NCBI GenBank assembly: GCA_027489835.1
Contig: JAIXZF010000271.1
Coordinates: forward strand, 1-6,229
From: Hyphomicrobiales bacterium
GTDB taxonomy: Bacteria; Pseudomonadota; Alphaproteobacteria; Rhizobiales; Beijerinckiaceae
Direction: 5' to 3'
Length of the DNA: 6,229 nt
The position numbers were made by a program, and so were the translations under genes. Positions 5,121-6,229 of this stretch are shown here, one piece after another. How positions within the stretch are numbered: position 1 is the stretch's first letter; each line of letters starts with the position of its first letter. Below the pieces are notes generated by a model that was not told the DNA's origin, made no database searches, and worked only from the letters and a program-made list of their open reading frames with translations.

Positions 5121-6229
5121 ATGCTCGACATGGCGACGACGGATCAGGCCGAGCTGCGCAGCGCCAGCTCGCCATGGCGGCGGCTGGCCGGAGATATGCG
5201 GCAGGGACCGCTCAGGCAAAGCCGTCGCTGCGACGTCCTGATCGTCGGCGCCGGCATCACGGGCGCAATGCTGGCGGAGCATCTGAGCCACCTTGGCCAC
5301 GAGGTGCTTGTCATCGACCGGGATGTGCCGGCCCAGGGCAGCACCGCCGCCAGCACCGCTATGCTGCAATGGGAGATCGATGCGCCGCTCGCAGAACTGA
5401 CCGACCTGTATGGCTTCGAGGCCTCGGCCGAAATCTACCGCCAGAGCCTCGGCGCCGTGGCGGGCCTCTCGCGCGTGGTCGAGCGACTCGCGCTGCGTTG
5501 CAGCTTCCGCGAGCGCGCCACGCTCTACCTCGCGGCGGGCGATGCAGGCCCGGCCGAGCTGCGGCGCGAGCATGAGCTTCGCCAGCGCGCGGGGCTGCCC
5601 GGTGAGTATCTCGGCCGCGAAGCCCTCGGGCTCGGCCTCGGCATCCTGCGCGATGCGGCGATCCTGTCGCCCGGCTCGGCCGATGCCGATCCCGTCTGCC
5701 TCGCGCAGGGGCTGCTGATGGCGGCGCGCCAGCGCGGCGTCGAGATCCTTGCCGCCGAAGCCGTGACCTTTGACGGCGTGCCTGGCGGCGTCGGCGTCAC
5801 CCTTTCCGACGGCCTCGTCATCGAGGCGCGGCATGTGGTGCTCGCAACCGGCTACGTGCTGCCATCGTTCATGCAGCTCGCGCGGCACCGGATCGTCTCG
5901 AGCTGGGCCATCGCGACGCGGCCGCAGCGGGCGGACAGCCTCTGGCCCGGCCAGCCCCTCGTTTGGGAGGCCTCCGAAAGCTACGCCTACATGCGCTCGA
6001 CCGCAGATGGCCGCGTCGTCTTCGGCGGCGAGGATGAGGAGGTGACGGATGCCGTTGAGCGCGACGCAGCGATCCCCGCCAAGACCGCGCTGCTCAGGCG
6101 CCGCCTCGAAACCCTGCTGCCCCGGATCGATTCAACGCCGGAAACGCGCTGGGCCGGCTTCTTCGGCGAGACCGATGACGGCCTGCCGCTGATCGGCCCC
6201 GTGCCCGGCCATCCCCGCATCCAGGCCGC
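5121..6229 (+). CDS. FAD-dependent oxidoreductase, DAO (glycine/D-amino-acid oxidase) family, 3'-truncated by window
   Basis: The frame runs from ATG 5121 to the window end without a stop, giving 369 visible residues. Relatives are usually near 400 residues, so about 30 C-terminal residues, with the final FAD-contacting Gly-rich motif, are probably missing. A 36-residue leader containing SPWRRL (17-22) precedes a Rossmann FAD-binding fold: DVLIVGAGITG (38-48), with D66 in VLVIDRD at the end of the second strand. GSTAASTAMLQWEID (73-87) follows, a motif I recognise in this subgroup of FAD oxidoreductases. LATGY (241-245) is the second dinucleotide-contact motif, and WAGFFGETDDGLPLIG (344-359) belongs to the DAO C-terminal fold. 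No signal peptide or membrane segment is evident. The family oxidises C-N bonds of amino acids, N-methyl amines or similar compounds using FAD. The substrate here is unknown. Its divergent position next to the M20 hydrolase makes amino acid oxidation conceivable but unproven. A C-terminal Rieske domain, present in some relatives, cannot be excluded. Confidence 0.88.
   Translation, partial: MLDMATTDQAELRSASSPWRRLAGDMRQGPLRQSRRCDVLIVGAGITGAMLAEHLSHLGHEVLVIDRDVPAQGSTAASTAMLQWEIDAPLAELTDLYGFEASAEIYRQSLGAVAGLSRVVERLALRCSFRERATLYLAAGDAGPAELRREHELRQRAGLPGEYLGREALGLGLGILRDAAILSPGSADADPVCLAQGLLMAARQRGVEILAAEAVTFDGVPGGVGVTLSDGLVIEARHVVLATGYVLPSFMQLARHRIVSSWAIATRPQRADSLWPGQPLVWEASESYAYMRSTADGRVVFGGEDEEVTDAVERDAAIPAKTALLRRRLETLLPRIDSTPETRWAGFFGETDDGLPLIGPVPGHPRIQA

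Noticed and set aside
3769..5241. Plus-strand open frame of 490 codons opposite the M20 hydrolase
   Set aside because: It is the complement shadow of a gene with intact catalytic motifs. The translation is His/Arg/Ala-rich with no recognisable domain, and it runs through a promoter region.

Overview
The window is very GC-rich and densely coding, with strong third-position G/C bias. Long spurious open frames lie opposite most real genes, as expected at this base composition. Gene content (hydantoinase, M20 carbamoylase, SapC-family protein, type I IPP isomerase, DAO-type FAD oxidoreductase) fits an alphaproteobacterium, most plausibly of the Hyphomicrobiales (a Bosea, Methylobacterium or Bradyrhizobium-like lineage). 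That placement is inferred from style and gene content and was not tested. It looks like ordinary chromosome: I see no mobile element, CRISPR array, tRNA or rRNA.

Layout: (1) 1-747, plus strand, is the 3' part of a CE4/PuuE-like polysaccharide-deacetylase-family gene whose N-terminus lies outside the window. (2) 759-2183 is a dihydropyrimidinase/D-hydantoinase-family gene 11 bases downstream. Its ribosome binding site overlaps the stop of gene 1, so the two are very likely one operon. A 9-bp hairpin at 2188-2209 follows its stop. (3) 2246-2971 is a SapC-family protein. (4) 3076-3663 is idi (type I isopentenyl-diphosphate isomerase), with a plausible promoter and a leader hairpin just upstream. 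(5) 3673-4914, minus strand and convergent with idi, is an M20-family Zn-dependent hydrolase (N-carbamoyl-amino-acid hydrolase / beta-ureidopropionase type), with a good sigma70-like promoter. (6) 5121 to the window end is a divergently oriented FAD-dependent oxidoreductase of the glycine/D-amino-acid oxidase family, truncated by the window. All intergenic gaps are shorter than 300 bases; the largest is the 206-base divergent region 4915-5120.

How the genes may work together: the hydantoinase opens a cyclic ureide (dihydropyrimidine or 5-substituted hydantoin) to an N-carbamoyl amino acid. The M20 enzyme is of the type that hydrolyses such products to amino acid, CO2 and ammonia. The PuuE-like protein belongs to a superfamily from which an allantoinase, another cyclic-ureide opener, has been recruited, so it may act on a related substrate. 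The DAO-type enzyme could oxidise an amine or amino acid. The pathway link is inferred from family knowledge and proximity only, and two apparently unrelated genes (sapC-like and idi) sit between the two hydrolases. I found no convincing undescribed system. The points most worth a second look are the PuuE-like/hydantoinase pair and the leader structure of idi.
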